64,000 nt of DNA. Source: Kurthia huakuii LAM0618. Lineage in GTDB: Bacteria > Bacillota > Bacilli > Bacillales_A > Planococcaceae. Both the position numbers and the translations under genes were made by a program. Below the pieces are notes generated by a model that was not told the origin of the DNA, ran no database searches, and was given only the letters and a program-made list of their open reading frames with translations. Below are positions 9,536-20,548 of this stretch, one piece after another. The stretch is taken from contig NZ_AYTB01000008.1 in assembly GCF_000505545.1 (NCBI RefSeq), positions 620,001 through 684,000 of the forward strand, in the 5' to 3' direction. Numbering within the stretch: position 1 is the stretch's first letter; each line of letters begins with the position of its first letter.

Positions 9536-10828
9536 TTAACGGCGTAATTGTTTAAATACTTTTTGGAATGCCGCAACCGTTTGATCGATATGTGCTTCCG
9601 TATGCGCTGTTGACATAAAGACACCTTCAAATTGTGAAGGTGGAAGGAAAATACCTTCTTGTGCCATTAAGCCATAATATTCAGCGAATAACGCTAAATC
9701 GGCTGTTTTCGCTGTCTCAAAGTTAATTACTTGTTCATTCGTTAAGAAGTAACCAATCATTGAACCCGCGCGGTTAACCGTGTGCGGAATGTTATACGTT
9801 TCGGCCGCTTCACGGAAACCTTGCTCTAAACGGTCACCTAATTGTTCAAAGTAAACATATGATTCAGGTGTTAAACGGTTAATTGTTTCTAAACCGGCTG
9901 TCATCGCTAATGGGTTACCTGATAATGTACCTGCTTGATAAACCGGACCCGCTGGCGCGATTTGTTCCATAATATCGAGGCGACCACCGAATGCACCGAC
10001 CGGTAGACCTCCGCCAATTACTTTACCTAAACACGTCAGGTCAGGTGTCACGCCGTAATAGCCTTGTGCTGAGTTAAAGCCAACGCGGAAACCTGTCATT
10101 ACTTCATCAAAAATTAATAATGAACCGGCTTTTGTTGTCATATCACGTAAGCCTTCTAAGAAACCTGGTAGCGGTGGTACACACCCCATATTCCCTGCTA
10201 CAGGTTCTACGATAACAGCAGCGATCTCTTCACCGTAATGTTCAAATACTAATTTCACTGATTCTAAATCGTTGTATGGCACTGTTAACGTGTTTTGCGC
10301 AATGCCCATTGGCACGCCAGGACTATCTGGTAAACCAAGCGTTGCCACGCCTGAACCCGCTTTAATTAATAATGAATCACTATGACCATGGTATGAACCT
10401 TCAAATTTGACGATTTTATCACGACCTGTGAAACCACGTGCTAAGCGAATCGCTGATAATGTTGCTTCTGTCCCAGAGTTCACCATACGCACCATGTCAA
10501 CAGATGGCACACGTTTGATGACTTCTTTTGCTAAGTCATTTTCAACAGCAGTTGATGCACCGAAGCTTGTACCTTGCGCTGCAACGTCTTGAATTGCTTG
10601 AATAACATTTGGTTCAGCGTGACCTAAAATAAGTGGACCCCATGATAACACATAGTCAATGTAGTCATTGCCATCAACGTCTGTGATGATAGCTCCTTTA
10701 CCATGGTCCATAACAATCGGCGCTTGGTTTACGGCTTTAAAAGCACGGACAGGTGAGTTGACGCCACCTGGCATTAAGTTAACGGCTTCTTCATAAATAG
10801 CTTTTGATTTATCGAACGAACGAGTCAT
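9536..10828 (-). CDS. hemL: Glutamate-1-semialdehyde 2,1-aminomutase HemL
   Basis: 430 residues, normal length. A PLP-dependent class III aminotransferase that turns glutamate-1-semialdehyde into 5-aminolevulinate, the second step of the C5 haem route. The PLP-binding Lys lies in [18 protein letters not shown] (about 265-280), with the upstream acidic motif [11 protein letters not shown]. The ATG follows the hemB stop by two bases and its ribosome binding site (GGAGGG) is in the last codons of hemB. It is the last gene of the hem operon. Confidence 0.98.
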   Translation of the reverse strand: MTRSFDKSKAIYEEAVNLMPGGVNSPVRAFKAVNQAPIVMDHGKGAIITDVDGNDYIDYVLSWGPLILGHAEPNVIQAIQDVAAQGTSFGASTAVENDLAKEVIKRVPSVDMVRMVNSGTEATLSAIRLARGFTGRDKIVKFEGSYHGHSDSLLIKAGSGVATLGLPDSPGVPMGIAQNTLTVPYNDLESVKLVFEHYGEEIAAVIVEPVAGNMGCVPPLPGFLEGLRDMTTKAGSLLIFDEVMTGFRVGFNSAQGYYGVTPDLTCLGKVIGGGLPVGAFGGRLDIMEQIAPAGPVYQAGTLSGNPLAMTAGLETINRLTPESYVYFEQLGDRLEQGFREAAETYNIPHTVNRAGSMIGYFLTNEQVINFETAKTADLALFAEYYGLMAQEGIFLPPSQFEGVFMSTAHTEAHIDQTVAAFQKVFKQLRR

Positions 10829-10830
10829 AT

Positions 10831-11814
10831 TTATTTACCCTCCATAAAACGAATCGCATCTTTTGCATGATACGTAATAATTAAATCGGCACCGGCGCGC
10901 TTCATTCCTAATAATGTTTCAAGTACTACTTGTTTTTCATCAATCCAACCATTTAATGCGGCAGCTTTCACCATCGCATATTCGCCTGATACGTTGTATG
11001 CGACAACCGGCACATCATAATTGTTGCGCACATCGCGAACGATATCTAAATAGGCTAATGCTGGTTTGACGATTAAGAAATCAGCACCTTCTTCAATATC
11101 TGATGTTGCTTCGCGCATTGCTTCCATACGGTTTGCGGGGTCCATTTGATATGTTTTACGGTCACCAAATTGTGGTGCGCCGTCTGCAGCATCGCGGAAC
11201 GGACCGTAGTACGCCGACGCATATTTTACAGCGTACGACATGATTGGCACATCTTCAAAGCCCGCAGCATCTAAGCCTTCACGAATCGCTGCGACAAAGC
11301 CGTCCATCATATTTGATGGTGCAATAATGTCGGCACCGGCTTCCGCTTGTGATACCGCTGTTTTTGCTAATAAATCAAGCGACGGGTCATTTAAGATTTT
11401 TTCATCTGTCGACACAACGCCGCAGTGGCCATGCGATGTAAATTCACAAAGACACGTGTCCGCTACAACTAACACATTTGGATAATTCTTTTTAATAAAA
11501 CGCGTCGCTTCTTGAACGATGCCATGATCGTGATAAGCTTGTGAGCCCATTTCATCTTTTTCAGCGGGTAGGCCGAATAAAATAACAGCAGGGATGCCTA
11601 ATGCAACAACTTCATCCATTTCTTCACCTAAGCGGTCAATTGAAAACTGGAATACACCCGGCATTGAAGCTACTTCATTTTTAATGTTGTGACCATCTTG
11701 AACAAAGATTGGGTAAATGAAATCTTCCTTGTGTAAATGTGTTTCTTGAACCATTTTGCGCAGTACAGCCGTTTGACGTAAGCGGCGGTGGCGTTTGAAT
11801 GTTAATTGTGTCAT
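10831..11814 (-). CDS. hemB: Delta-aminolevulinic acid dehydratase (porphobilinogen synthase) HemB
   Basis: 327 residues. Condenses two 5-aminolevulinate molecules to porphobilinogen. The zinc-site cysteines are seen in [16 protein letters not shown] near residue 120-135, so this is the zinc-dependent type. The Schiff-base lysines are in [17 protein letters not shown] (about 195-211) and [13 protein letters not shown] (about 247-259). It lies two bases from hemL and two bases from hemD, in one operon. Confidence 0.98.
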   Translation of the reverse strand: MTQLTFKRHRRLRQTAVLRKMVQETHLHKEDFIYPIFVQDGHNIKNEVASMPGVFQFSIDRLGEEMDEVVALGIPAVILFGLPAEKDEMGSQAYHDHGIVQEATRFIKKNYPNVLVVADTCLCEFTSHGHCGVVSTDEKILNDPSLDLLAKTAVSQAEAGADIIAPSNMMDGFVAAIREGLDAAGFEDVPIMSYAVKYASAYYGPFRDAADGAPQFGDRKTYQMDPANRMEAMREATSDIEEGADFLIVKPALAYLDIVRDVRNNYDVPVVAYNVSGEYAMVKAAALNGWIDEKQVVLETLLGMKRAGADLIITYHAKDAIRFMEGK

Positions 11815-11816
11815 GT

Positions 11817-12551
11817 TTAATTCGTTCCTTTCTGTTTGACGAGTTCATCAATTACGGCGCGCATCGTATACGTATGAGGCATGATAATATTCATTTCTCC
11901 CGCATTTTCGAGTGCCGTTTTTGTAATATGTCCAATTGCTGCGACATGATAAGGTTTTGATGCTTTATGTGCTTCAAAAACATCGACGGCAGACGGGCTA
12001 GCAAAAATAATCGTGACTCGTTCCGTTAACAATTCATTGAGTGCTGGCATATGCGCAGCCGTTTGGATTGTGTCATACACAGTATAGCACTCTACATGAA
12101 AGTTGAGACCATCTGGTATAGTAGATTTCGCTAAATTACCACGAAAAAACACACATTTCTCCACAATTTCCGGCTGAAACTCTTGGATAAAAACATCGGC
12201 GCTAAAAACGCTCGGCGTAAAATCAATCGTAAAGCCAAGTTGTTGCAATGCGGCGGCTGTTTTGGAGCCGACAACGGCAACTTTCGCATGAAAGTGCTGT
12301 GCCGTATAACCGTAGCGAATCAGCTTTTGTTTAAAAAAATGGACCGCAGACTGACTCGTAAAAATAAGCCAATCCGCATCCATTGCTGCAATAAATTTTT
12401 CGTTATCCTCCGTTGTGCGCTCGACTACCTCAATAAGTGGTAGATGCACCGCTCGACCGCCGAGTTGTTCAATATACTCAGCGACCGCTTGCGTCACAGT
12501 TGTACCCGTTAGTACAAGTGTGTCGCCTGCAAGAGGATTACTGTTGTTCAT
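11817..12551 (-). CDS. hemD: Uroporphyrinogen-III synthase HemD
   Basis: 244 residues. Cyclises hydroxymethylbilane to uroporphyrinogen III. The family is poorly conserved, but the two-lobed pattern is present: [31 protein letters not shown] at the start, [14 protein letters not shown] near 80-93 and [14 protein letters not shown] near 195-208. The start overlaps the end of hemC by 14 bases. The position between hemC and hemB supports the call strongly. Confidence 0.93.
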   Translation of the reverse strand: MNNSNPLAGDTLVLTGTTVTQAVAEYIEQLGGRAVHLPLIEVVERTTEDNEKFIAAMDADWLIFTSQSAVHFFKQKLIRYGYTAQHFHAKVAVVGSKTAAALQQLGFTIDFTPSVFSADVFIQEFQPEIVEKCVFFRGNLAKSTIPDGLNFHVECYTVYDTIQTAAHMPALNELLTERVTIIFASPSAVDVFEAHKASKPYHVAAIGHITKTALENAGEMNIIMPHTYTMRAVIDELVKQKGTN

Positions 12552-13473
12552 GTTGCTCAGCCTTTACGCGTTCAATTAACGCATAAGCACCTTGCGCTGT
12601 TAACATTTTTGCAACTGCTACTCCCGCTTCTGCTGCATTTTTAGACGTGGCTGATTCTTCGTAAAATTCAGAGGCATCCGGCGCTGCTACAAGACCTGTG
12701 AAATGAATTTCATCGTTGTCATATGTCGCATACCCGGCGATTGGCACTTGGCAGCCACCATCCATCGCCGCAAGGAAAGCGCGCTCTGCATGTGCTGTTT
12801 CCCATGTTGCTTGATCCGTTAATTTAGCAAGCTCTGCGAGTAGTTCTGCATCATCGCCACGACATTCAATCCCTAATGAACCTTGTGCGACTGCTGGCAT
12901 ACAAAGCTCTGTATCTAAATATTCCGTCACGACATCATCTGACCATCCAAGACGTTTCAGCCCTGCTGCCGCTAAAATAATCGCATCATAATCTTCCGTC
13001 TCAAGTTTTTGTAGGCGCGTATCTACATTGCCACGAATCCATTTAATGTTTAAATCTGGTCGTGCTTTTAAAAGTTGTGCACTGCGGCGTAAACTAGACG
13101 TCCCAACAGTTGCTCCTTGTGGTAGGTCCGCAAACTTCACATGCCCTACTGAAATAAACGCATCGCGTGGGTCTTCACGCTTTGGAATACAACCGATAAC
13201 TAAACCTTCTGGTAATACAGCCGGCATATCTTTCATGCTGTGTACGGCAAAGTCGATTTCTTTATCGTACAATGCTTGCTCGATTTCTTTTACGAATAAG
13301 CCTTTACCGCCCACTTTAGATAATTGTACATCTAAAATGCGGTCCCCTTTTGTGACGATTTCTTTCACTTCAAAGTCAAATGGTACACCCACTTGTTTTA
13401 ATTGCTCAATAAACCAATTTGTTTGAGTTAACGCTAATTTACTTCTTCTTGAACCTACGATAATTTTACGCAC
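12538..13473 (-). CDS. hemC: Hydroxymethylbilane synthase (porphobilinogen deaminase) HemC
   Basis: 311 residues. Polymerises four porphobilinogens. The N-terminal [12 protein letters not shown], the central [24 protein letters not shown] and the dipyrromethane-cofactor Cys in [14 protein letters not shown] (about 240) are all intact. The start codon is GTG, with AGAGAGG about ten bases upstream. It sits between hemX and hemD; the 3' end overlaps hemD. Confidence 0.97.
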   Translation of the reverse strand: MRKIIVGSRRSKLALTQTNWFIEQLKQVGVPFDFEVKEIVTKGDRILDVQLSKVGGKGLFVKEIEQALYDKEIDFAVHSMKDMPAVLPEGLVIGCIPKREDPRDAFISVGHVKFADLPQGATVGTSSLRRSAQLLKARPDLNIKWIRGNVDTRLQKLETEDYDAIILAAAGLKRLGWSDDVVTEYLDTELCMPAVAQGSLGIECRGDDAELLAELAKLTDQATWETAHAERAFLAAMDGGCQVPIAGYATYDNDEIHFTGLVAAPDASEFYEESATSKNAAEAGVAVAKMLTAQGAYALIERVKAEQHEQQ

Positions 13474-13490
13474 AATAATTCAACCTCTCT

Positions 13491-14321
13491 TTAATACAAG
13501 AAATGGAATGCTGAAAAGCGACTGCCAATGAAAAAGTTAATGAGTATGAATAAAAACGCATACACATTCGCCCACGCATATTTTGTCGCATATAGCTTTC
13601 CTTTTTGTTTTTTATAAATAATAATCGAGTACACGAATAATGAAATAAAGGACCCGAAAATTTTAATATCCCAGAACGTAAAGTCCGGCAGCGCAATATA
13701 TGCCCACACCACGCCTAAAATCAAGCTCACTCCAAGAAGTGATACGCCACAATAAAGCGAATAACTCATGCCGCTTTCTGCTTGCGCAAGTGATGGGAGG
13801 CGCGAAAATTGCTTTGGCCATTTTTTACTTTTTAAAACGTTATGTAGTACGAGGTATAACATCGCAAATACAAAACCAATGGTAAACGCACCGTACGACA
13901 TAATCGCAAATACAATGTGAATGACTAAAAGCTCTGATACGAGTGCTTCGCTTACCGGCGAAGGAGCAAGCTCATTCGGAGCAAACGTATGCACGACAAC
14001 AAAGCAAAAGCCAACAACATTAATTAAAATAACGGGTAAATCTAATTTAAAAATACAGTGCATCGCAATTGAAATGGCGACAAGCAACCAAGCATAAAAA
14101 TAAATGCCTTCAAATAACGACAACACTGGGAAACGATGTGTTTCAAAAATATACAGCGCTAAAAAAATGGATTGCAATACCCATACAAGCGATACACCCC
14201 AAAAGGCATAACGGTACAACCGCCTGTTCTTTTTCCAATAATCTATGAAATAAAAGACAAGGCTAATGGCGTAGATGATGACCATTACTTCCTGTAGCCT
14301 TGTCATCGTCATATCCGTCAT
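13491..14321 (-). CDS. hemX: HemX, CcsA/CcmC-like membrane protein
   Basis: 276 residues with about eight hydrophobic segments spread over the length. It belongs to the cytochrome-c assembly (CcsA/HemX) family and occupies the hemX position between hemA and hemC. In B. subtilis HemX lowers the cellular level of HemA protein, so here it may also be a negative effector of the first committed step. AGAAGGAG precedes the ATG. A predicted terminator lies between hemA and this gene, so its expression relative to hemA may be adjustable. Confidence 0.92.
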   Translation of the reverse strand: MTDMTMTRLQEVMVIIYAISLVFYFIDYWKKNRRLYRYAFWGVSLVWVLQSIFLALYIFETHRFPVLSLFEGIYFYAWLLVAISIAMHCIFKLDLPVILINVVGFCFVVVHTFAPNELAPSPVSEALVSELLVIHIVFAIMSYGAFTIGFVFAMLYLVLHNVLKSKKWPKQFSRLPSLAQAESGMSYSLYCGVSLLGVSLILGVVWAYIALPDFTFWDIKIFGSFISLFVYSIIIYKKQKGKLYATKYAWANVYAFLFILINFFIGSRFSAFHFLY

Positions 14322-14353
14322 AAAGATCTCCTTCTGTTACTCAACCAAATTGC

Positions 14354-14405
14354 ACAAAAAAGCGCCTTCATATCTACAAGTTTAACATATAGATACGAAA
14401 ACGCT
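14354..14405 (-). terminator. Predicted intrinsic terminator between hemA and hemX
   Basis: On the minus strand AGCG-TTTTC-GTATCTA pairs with TAGATAT-GAAGG-CGCT around a 13-base loop, followed by TTTTTT (14355-14360). It begins 11 bases after the hemA stop. B. subtilis hemAXCDBL is usually described as one operon, so this would have to be read through in part. Confidence 0.7.
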
Positions 14406-14416
14406 CGCAAAAAGAT

Positions 14417-15772
14417 TTAATTAAATAGCACATTTGTATGTTCAATAGCAGCTTTTGCGCGGCGTTGTTTTTCCGCTAATTGATGCTTTTCTTTTTCTAG
14501 CTCAACAGCCTCTTCAATACCAAAAATACGCTCAAATAACGCCAATTGCTCTTTTGCATTCGCTTCTCCTGCAAGTTCTTTTGCTTGAAGAATCGGTTCT
14601 TTCAACAATTGATTGACGATTGATTTTGTATGCTTGCTTAGCACTTTACGTTCGCGCTCTGTTAAGTCAGGCATTTTATTTTCAATACTTTTCATCGTTT
14701 CTTGTTGAATGCTCGCAGCTTTACCACGCAACGCAGAAATGACAGGAACAACGCCAAGTTGCCCAATCCACTCATTAATCGTTGTTAGCTCGCCATCAAT
14801 CATCGTTGTAATTTGCATAGCGGCACGTTCGCGCTCTGCTAAGTTTGCTTCGACAATACCGTGTAAATCATCGATATCATATAAGAAAACATTTTCTAAA
14901 TCGCCTACTGCTGGGTCAATATCGCGTGGCACGGCAATGTCGACCATAAATAATGGTTTTCCTTTGCGCATACCATCAACAAATTCCATCAATTCGCGAT
15001 CGATTACATAATCCGTCGCACCAGTTGATGTAATTAAAATATCCGCTTCAAGCAGCGTGCATTGTAATTCATGCATTGATTTTGCTTCACCATGGAACTT
15101 CGCTGCAAGTGATTCAGCTTTTACGAATGTACGGTTAATGACCGTCACTTTGCCAACCCCACTGCCATAAAGGTTTTCCATCGCAAGCTCACCCATTTTA
15201 CCGGCACCTAAAATAGCGATATGTTTTTTCTTTAATGAGCCAAAGATTTTTTTCGCAAGCTCTACTGCTGCATATGACACCGATACGGCATTTTCACCGA
15301 TGCTCGTTTCGTCATGCGCTTTTTTCGCAAACGTCACACCTTGTTTAAAGACATGATTAAAAATCGTCCCTGTTGTACCGATTTGTTGTGCTTCTAAAAA
15401 GCTGCCTTTTACTTGACCTAAAATTTGCGTTTCGCCAAGTACCATCGAATCAATACCTGCTGTTACTTTAAATAAATGTTGAAGCGATGCATCATCTTCG
15501 CGAATATATAAATGTGGTTCAAAGCTTTCTACCGGCATACGAAACCACGTAGCTAAAAATTGCTTCACAAAATGGCGACCTGTATGTACTTGGTCGACGA
15601 CTGCATAAATTTCTGTGCGGTTGCATGTCGATACGATTACATTTTCTAAAATGCTTTTTTGTCCTTGTAATGCTCTCATCGCATCCGCTAACGTACCATC
15701 AGCAAACGAAAATTTCTCACGGATTTCGACGGGAGCTGTTTTATAGTTCAAGCCTACTACTAGGGTATGCAT
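14417..15772 (-). CDS. hemA: Glutamyl-tRNA reductase HemA
   Basis: 451 residues from the ATG at 15772 ([19 protein letters not shown]); GAGAGGTG is nine bases upstream, while the GTG at 15784 overlaps that site. HemA reduces glutamyl-tRNA to glutamate-1-semialdehyde with NADPH and is the controlled first step of haem synthesis. The catalytic Cys is in [14 protein letters not shown] (about 50), the NADPH-binding site in [20 protein letters not shown] (about 190), and a C-terminal dimerisation helix ends the protein. A promoter and a PerR-type box lie upstream. Confidence 0.98.
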   Translation of the reverse strand: MHTLVVGLNYKTAPVEIREKFSFADGTLADAMRALQGQKSILENVIVSTCNRTEIYAVVDQVHTGRHFVKQFLATWFRMPVESFEPHLYIREDDASLQHLFKVTAGIDSMVLGETQILGQVKGSFLEAQQIGTTGTIFNHVFKQGVTFAKKAHDETSIGENAVSVSYAAVELAKKIFGSLKKKHIAILGAGKMGELAMENLYGSGVGKVTVINRTFVKAESLAAKFHGEAKSMHELQCTLLEADILITSTGATDYVIDRELMEFVDGMRKGKPLFMVDIAVPRDIDPAVGDLENVFLYDIDDLHGIVEANLAERERAAMQITTMIDGELTTINEWIGQLGVVPVISALRGKAASIQQETMKSIENKMPDLTERERKVLSKHTKSIVNQLLKEPILQAKELAGEANAKEQLALFERIFGIEEAVELEKEKHQLAEKQRRAKAAIEHTNVLFN

Positions 15773-15809
15773 GAATAAATACACCTCTCACGTTCAAATT
15801 AACTTCTTT

Positions 15810-15838
15810 ATTATAGCATAGTCCATGTTTAGAAACTG
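15810..15838 (-). promoter_or_regulatory. Probable hemA promoter with extended -10
   Basis: Minus-strand TATAAT at 15810-15815, preceded by TGC (extended -10). The -35 region about 17 bases upstream (CAGTTT) is weak, which fits an extended -10 promoter. It lies about 40 bases before the hemA start. Confidence 0.6.
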
Positions 15839-15879
15839 TTTCTTTTTTTATGTCCTATGTGCGTTGTTTCATTGTTTAA

Positions 15880-15894
15880 TTATAATTATTCTAA
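15880..15894. promoter_or_regulatory. PerR-box-like operator upstream of hemA
   Basis: TTATAATTATTCTAA differs at one position from the PerR consensus TTATAATNATTATAA. In B. subtilis the hemAXCDBL operon is known to be repressed by PerR, the peroxide sensor. The box lies about 42 bases upstream of the weak -35 region, which is further than a typical blocking operator. Confidence 0.6.
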
Positions 15895-16006
15895 TTAAGA
15901 ATATACGCGCTTTCCCATAAAATTTCAACCTTATTATCTTGAAATAAAGGGAGCGACGTGAAGCCGTCACAAATTTGCCGTTATTGGTCATGTCCAGACG
16001 CAATTT

Positions 16007-16044
16007 AAAAAGCAGGCTGTACGCGATAAACACGCCAGCCTGCT
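16007..16044 (-). terminator. Terminator downstream of engB
   Basis: AGCAGGCTG/CAGCCTGCT perfect 9-bp stem at 16011-16044 with a minus-strand T-run at 16007-16010. It separates engB from hemA. Confidence 0.85.
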
Positions 16045-16050
16045 GTGGAA

Positions 16051-16683
16051 TTATTTTTTCATATTTGTCGTATCTAAATCGATATCTTCGTCTGCATCCG
16101 TTACTAAATATTTCTCAATTTCTGCCCAAGCTTGGTCATAGCCCTTACCCGTTTCAGACGAGAATAAAATAATCGGATCGCGTGGGTCCATATCTAGTAC
16201 GTTTTTAATAACTTTTTTGTTATGATCCCATTTCCCTTTTTTCACTTTATCTGCTTTTGTCGCAATGATAATCGTTGGGATTTCATAATGCTTTAGGAAA
16301 TCATACATCATGCAGTCATCATCTGTTGGTTCATGACGTAAGTCGATAATTTGCACAACGGCTTTTAATTGGCGACGCGCTGTTAAATACGTCTCAATCA
16401 TTTTCCCCCATGCTTCGCGCTCACGTTTTGATACTTTCGCGTAACCATACCCTGGTACATCGACGAAAAAGAGTTGTTCTTCGATTTTGTAGAAGTTTAG
16501 CGTTTGCGTTTTACCAGGCTTTGCTGAAATACGCGCTAATGCTTTACGACCAATCATGCGGTTAATAAATGAAGATTTCCCGACATTTGAACGCCCTGCT
16601 AGCGCAAACTCTGGGTAGCCTTCCTCTGGGTACTGCTCAGGTCGAACCGCACTCATTATCATATCTACATTATGGACTTTCAT
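16051..16683 (-). CDS. engB: Ribosome biogenesis GTP-binding protein EngB/YsxC
   Basis: 210 residues. An essential GTPase for 50S subunit assembly. G motifs: G1 [10 protein letters not shown] (about 30), G3 [11 protein letters not shown] (about 74) and G4 TKADK (about 145). Its ATG directly follows the lonA stop codon (TAA-ATG), as in B. subtilis, so the two genes are cotranscribed. The extended acidic tail [16 protein letters not shown] is a little longer than in B. subtilis. Confidence 0.97.
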   Translation of the reverse strand: MKVHNVDMIMSAVRPEQYPEEGYPEFALAGRSNVGKSSFINRMIGRKALARISAKPGKTQTLNFYKIEEQLFFVDVPGYGYAKVSKREREAWGKMIETYLTARRQLKAVVQIIDLRHEPTDDDCMMYDFLKHYEIPTIIIATKADKVKKGKWDHNKKVIKNVLDMDPRDPIILFSSETGKGYDQAWAEIEKYLVTDADEDIDLDTTNMKK

Positions 16684-19002
16684 TTAGTTGTTGCCTCCAT
16701 CTAGAGCGATTTCTAGTACTTCTTCCACATTTGATACGGCGTGGAAAGTGAGTTCATCACGCACGCTTTGTGGAATATCGTCTAAATCGCGTTCGTTTTG
16801 TTTTGGAATAATAATCGTCGTCAAACCCGCGCGATGTGCACTTAACGATTTTTCCTTTAAGCCACCAATTGGTAGCACGCGACCGCGAAGTGTCACTTCA
16901 CCGGTCATGCCGACTTCCTTACGAATTGGCGTATTCGTAATCGCTGACGTTAATGCCGTCACCATCGTCACACCAGCTGATGGACCATCTTTTGGTACAG
17001 CACCTTCTGGCACGTGAATATGCACATCATGTTTCGCGAAGAAATCATCGGCAATATCATACTTCTCTTGCTGAGAACGTACATACGACAGCGCTGTTTG
17101 TGCCGACTCTTTCATGACATCGCCAAGCTTCCCTGTGAGTTGGATTTTGCCCGCCCCTGGTGAGATGGACACTTCAATTTGAAGTGTATCGCCACCAGCT
17201 GTCGTATAGGCTAGACCTGTCGCTACACCAACAAGATTTTCTTCGTTCGCTTGTCCGTAATGGAAACGGTGCTTTCCGAGTATATCCTCTAACGTTTTCG
17301 CTGTAAAGATAACTTTTTTCTTATCACCGCGCACAATCGTACCGGCAGCTTTACGGCAAAGCGTTGCAATGACACGATTTAAGCCACGTACACCGGCTTC
17401 ACGTGTATAATAACGAATTAAATCTTTTAGCACATCTTCTTTCACTTGGACTTGTGATTTTGTTAAACCATGGTCCTCAATTTGACGCGGTACTAAATGA
17501 TTTTTCGCAATCGCTAATTTTTCATGTTCCGTATAACCAGCAATTTGAATGATTTCCATACGGTCACGTAACGGCCCTGGAATTCCACCTAAATCATTGG
17601 CTGTCGCAACAAATAACACATTTGATAAATTGTACGACTCTTCAATAAAGTGGTCGCTAAACGTACCATTTTGCTCTGGGTCTAGCACTTCAAGCATTGC
17701 CGCTGCTGGGTCGCCGCGGAAATCATTGGCCATCTTATCAATTTCATCCAATAAAAATACTGGATTTGTCGTACCAGCTTTTTTCATTCCTTGAATAATG
17801 CGGCCTGGCATCGCGCCAACATATGTGCGGCGATGTCCACGAATTTCCGATTCATCGCGTACGCCACCAAGTGACATGCGCACAAACTCACGATTAAGCG
17901 ACTTCGCAATCGATTGAGCGAGCGATGTTTTCCCGACACCCGGAGGACCAACTAAGCATAAAATCGGTCCTTTTAGTGAGCCTTTCAATTGCTGTACCGC
18001 TAAAAATTCTAAAATACGTTCTTTTACTTTTTCAAGACCTTCATGATCTTTATTTAAAATTTGTTCGGCTTTTTTTAGATTATGGCGATCTTTCGTCGCT
18101 TTTGACCATGGAATCGCTACCATCCAATCTAAATAATTACGAATGACACTACTCTCGGCAGCTTGTACAGGAATCGCTTCATAACGTGCAAGCTCCTTTA
18201 AAACTACTTTTAATGTCTCTTCTGGCATCCCAGCATCAGCAATTTTCTCGCGTAGCGCTTCGGTATCTTTTTGTTTGCCATCTTTATCGCCAAGTTCTTT
18301 TTGAATTGCTTTCATTTGCTCACGTAAATAAAACTCTTTTTGCGTTTTTTCCATCGCGCGCTTCACTGTACTATTAATGCGTTTTTCAACGACTAAAATC
18401 TCCTGCTCATGCTGAAGGCGATTCATTAATGTTTCTAGGCGCTCACGCACGTCTGTAATACGTAAAATTTCTTGTTTTGCTTTCATTTTCAGCGGCAATT
18501 GTGTCGCGATATAATCGGCTAGGCGACCCGGCTCATCGATTTCTTGTGCATGATCAATTAAATCTGGCGACATGCGGCCATTCATTTTCACATAACGCGA
18601 AAATTGGTCCGTAATAAGGCGCATAAATGATTCTACTAAAACATCCACTTCTTCATCATCTTCAAATGCCTCAACGTTTACAAAAGTTGCTTTGCTTTCT
18701 TCAATCATTTCCGTTACAGAGGCGCGATATTTCGCCTCAACGATTAGGCGCATTGAATCATTTGGCAACTTTACGAGCTGCTTCACGTATGCAACGACAC
18801 CCATCGTGTAAAAATCTTCACGCGCCGGATTTTCAGTAGCGGCTTGCTGTTGCGTCACTAAAAACACGAATTGATCTGTCGCCATTGCTTCCTCAACAGC
18901 GGCCATCGAACGTTCGCGACCTACATCAATATGTAAAGACATTTTTGGGAATACAACGAGTCCACGTAGCGGAATCATTGGGATATGTTGTGTAACTACC
19001 AT
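16684..19002 (-). CDS. lonA: ATP-dependent protease LonA
   Basis: 772 residues from the ATG at 19002, which has GGAGGT nine bases upstream; B. subtilis LonA is 774. Domains in order: LON substrate-binding N domain (IPMIPLRGLVVFPKM), coiled coil, AAA+ module with Walker A GPPGVGKTSL, and the C-terminal Ser-Lys protease with GPSAG near residue 675. It degrades misfolded and regulatory proteins in the cytoplasm. In B. subtilis lonB, a sporulation-linked paralogue, lies between lonA and clpX; here it is absent, with only a terminator between them. Confidence 0.98.
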   Translation of the reverse strand: MVVTQHIPMIPLRGLVVFPKMSLHIDVGRERSMAAVEEAMATDQFVFLVTQQQAATENPAREDFYTMGVVAYVKQLVKLPNDSMRLIVEAKYRASVTEMIEESKATFVNVEAFEDDEEVDVLVESFMRLITDQFSRYVKMNGRMSPDLIDHAQEIDEPGRLADYIATQLPLKMKAKQEILRITDVRERLETLMNRLQHEQEILVVEKRINSTVKRAMEKTQKEFYLREQMKAIQKELGDKDGKQKDTEALREKIADAGMPEETLKVVLKELARYEAIPVQAAESSVIRNYLDWMVAIPWSKATKDRHNLKKAEQILNKDHEGLEKVKERILEFLAVQQLKGSLKGPILCLVGPPGVGKTSLAQSIAKSLNREFVRMSLGGVRDESEIRGHRRTYVGAMPGRIIQGMKKAGTTNPVFLLDEIDKMANDFRGDPAAAMLEVLDPEQNGTFSDHFIEESYNLSNVLFVATANDLGGIPGPLRDRMEIIQIAGYTEHEKLAIAKNHLVPRQIEDHGLTKSQVQVKEDVLKDLIRYYTREAGVRGLNRVIATLCRKAAGTIVRGDKKKVIFTAKTLEDILGKHRFHYGQANEENLVGVATGLAYTTAGGDTLQIEVSISPGAGKIQLTGKLGDVMKESAQTALSYVRSQQEKYDIADDFFAKHDVHIHVPEGAVPKDGPSAGVTMVTALTSAITNTPIRKEVGMTGEVTLRGRVLPIGGLKEKSLSAHRAGLTTIIIPKQNERDLDDIPQSVRDELTFHAVSNVEEVLEIALDGGNN

Positions 19003-19072
19003 GCGGGGCCCACCTCCATCATTGCCCATTCGATTCACCCGCAAATCAAACGGCATTTTTGTCTTAAAAACA

Positions 19073-19118
19073 GAAAAAAAGCTGGCTGCGACCGTTTATT
19101 GAGACAATCGAAGCCAGC
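19073..19118 (-). terminator. Terminator downstream of clpX
   Basis: GCTGGCT/AGCCAGC stem at 19081-19118 with a minus-strand T-run at 19074-19080. Confidence 0.85.
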
Positions 19119-19133
19119 AAAAGTTACTAAAGT

Positions 19134-20393
19134 TTAGGCTGATGTTTTTTCATCATCTTGCACTTCAGTTCCGTCTTCTAAAATAAGTTTAGGACGTGCT
19201 TTATCTTGTAATGTTTCTTTCGTAATAATACATTTTACAACATCGTCACGAGACGGTAATTCAAACATAACATCTAGCATCGTATCTTCAATAATTGAAC
19301 GAAGACCACGCGCACCTGTTTTACGTTCAATCGCTTCTTTTGCGATTTCAAATAACGCTTCTTTTTCAAACACAAGCTCGACACCATCTAATTCAAGCAT
19401 TTTAACATATTGCTTTGTTAGCGAGTTTTTCGGCTCTGTTAAAATTTGAACAAGCGCTTCTTCATCAAGTTGTTCAAGACTTGCTAATACCGGTAAACGA
19501 CCGATAAATTCTGGAATTAAACCGAATTTTAATAAGTCTTCTGGAATTAAATATTGCATAAATTTATCATCATCGACTTTTTTCTGTTCAGAACCAAAGC
19601 CAATTACTTTTGAACCTAAGCGACGTTTAATAATTTGTTCGATACCATCAAATGCGCCACCAACGATAAATAAAATATTTGTCGTATCAATTTGTAAAAA
19701 TTCTTGATGAGGATGCTTACGACCGCCTTGTGGAGGAACGCTCGCTGTTGTACCTTCTAAGATTTTCAGAAGTGCTTGTTGTACACCTTCACCAGAAACA
19801 TCACGTGTAATCGATGGGTTTTCTGATTTACGTGCGACTTTATCGATTTCATCGATGTAAATAATCCCTTTTTGTGCACGTTCAATATCATAATCCGCTG
19901 ATTGGATTAATTTTAATAAAATATTTTCTACGTCTTCACCAACATAACCAGCTTCTGTTAATGAAGTGGCATCTGCAATGGCGAATGGCACATCAATAAT
20001 GCGAGCCAATGTTTGTGCTAATAACGTTTTACCGCTACCTGTTGGGCCGATTAACACGATGTTTGATTTTGCCAATTCGACATCATCAATTTTACTATTT
20101 GAATTAACACGTTTGTAGTGATTGTATACCGCTACAGAAAGAGCTTTTTTCGCACGATCTTGACCGATGACATAATCATCCAAAATCGTACGGATCTCTT
20201 GTGGTTTTGGAACATCTTTGATTTCTACTACTTCTTCTGTGCCTAGCTCTTCTACTACGATTTCAGAGCAAAGATCAATACATTCATCACAAATGTAAAC
20301 GCCAGGGCCTGCCACAAGTTTACGCACTTGTTCTTGCGGTTTGCCACAGAATGAGCATTTTAAATTACCTGTTTCATCATTAAATTTGAACAA
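19134..20393 (-). CDS. clpX: ATP-dependent Clp protease ATP-binding subunit ClpX
   Basis: 419 residues. AAA+ unfoldase that feeds substrates to ClpP. The N-terminal zinc domain has CSFCGK (C13, C16) and CDEC (C35, C38); Walker A is GPTGSGKT at 116-123, Walker [10 protein letters not shown] near 182, and the pore loop GYVGED lies between them. The IGF-type loop for ClpP docking reads KVIGFG near 270. The start is TTG with GGGGTGA five bases upstream. clpP is not in the window. Confidence 0.98.
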   Translation of the reverse strand: MFKFNDETGNLKCSFCGKPQEQVRKLVAGPGVYICDECIDLCSEIVVEELGTEEVVEIKDVPKPQEIRTILDDYVIGQDRAKKALSVAVYNHYKRVNSNSKIDDVELAKSNIVLIGPTGSGKTLLAQTLARIIDVPFAIADATSLTEAGYVGEDVENILLKLIQSADYDIERAQKGIIYIDEIDKVARKSENPSITRDVSGEGVQQALLKILEGTTASVPPQGGRKHPHQEFLQIDTTNILFIVGGAFDGIEQIIKRRLGSKVIGFGSEQKKVDDDKFMQYLIPEDLLKFGLIPEFIGRLPVLASLEQLDEEALVQILTEPKNSLTKQYVKMLELDGVELVFEKEALFEIAKEAIERKTGARGLRSIIEDTMLDVMFELPSRDDVVKCIITKETLQDKARPKLILEDGTEVQDDEKTSA

Positions 20394-20485
20394 TTATTTC
20401 ACCCCTATTCAAGCCAATGTTACAAGATAGTTCCTATTTTCGCAACTATAATGCCCATCGCTTCGATTTAAACTACTTATGTATG

Positions 20486-20517
20486 ACAAAACAAGGTACG
20501 GGAAAACCGTACCTTGT
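20486..20517 (-). terminator. Terminator downstream of tig
   Basis: ACAAGGTACGG/CCGTACCTTGT perfect 11-bp stem at 20491-20517 with a short minus-strand T-run (TTTTG). Confidence 0.8.
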
Positions 20518-20548
20518 TTGTGATGTTTATTCTTCTATAGAAGAAAGA

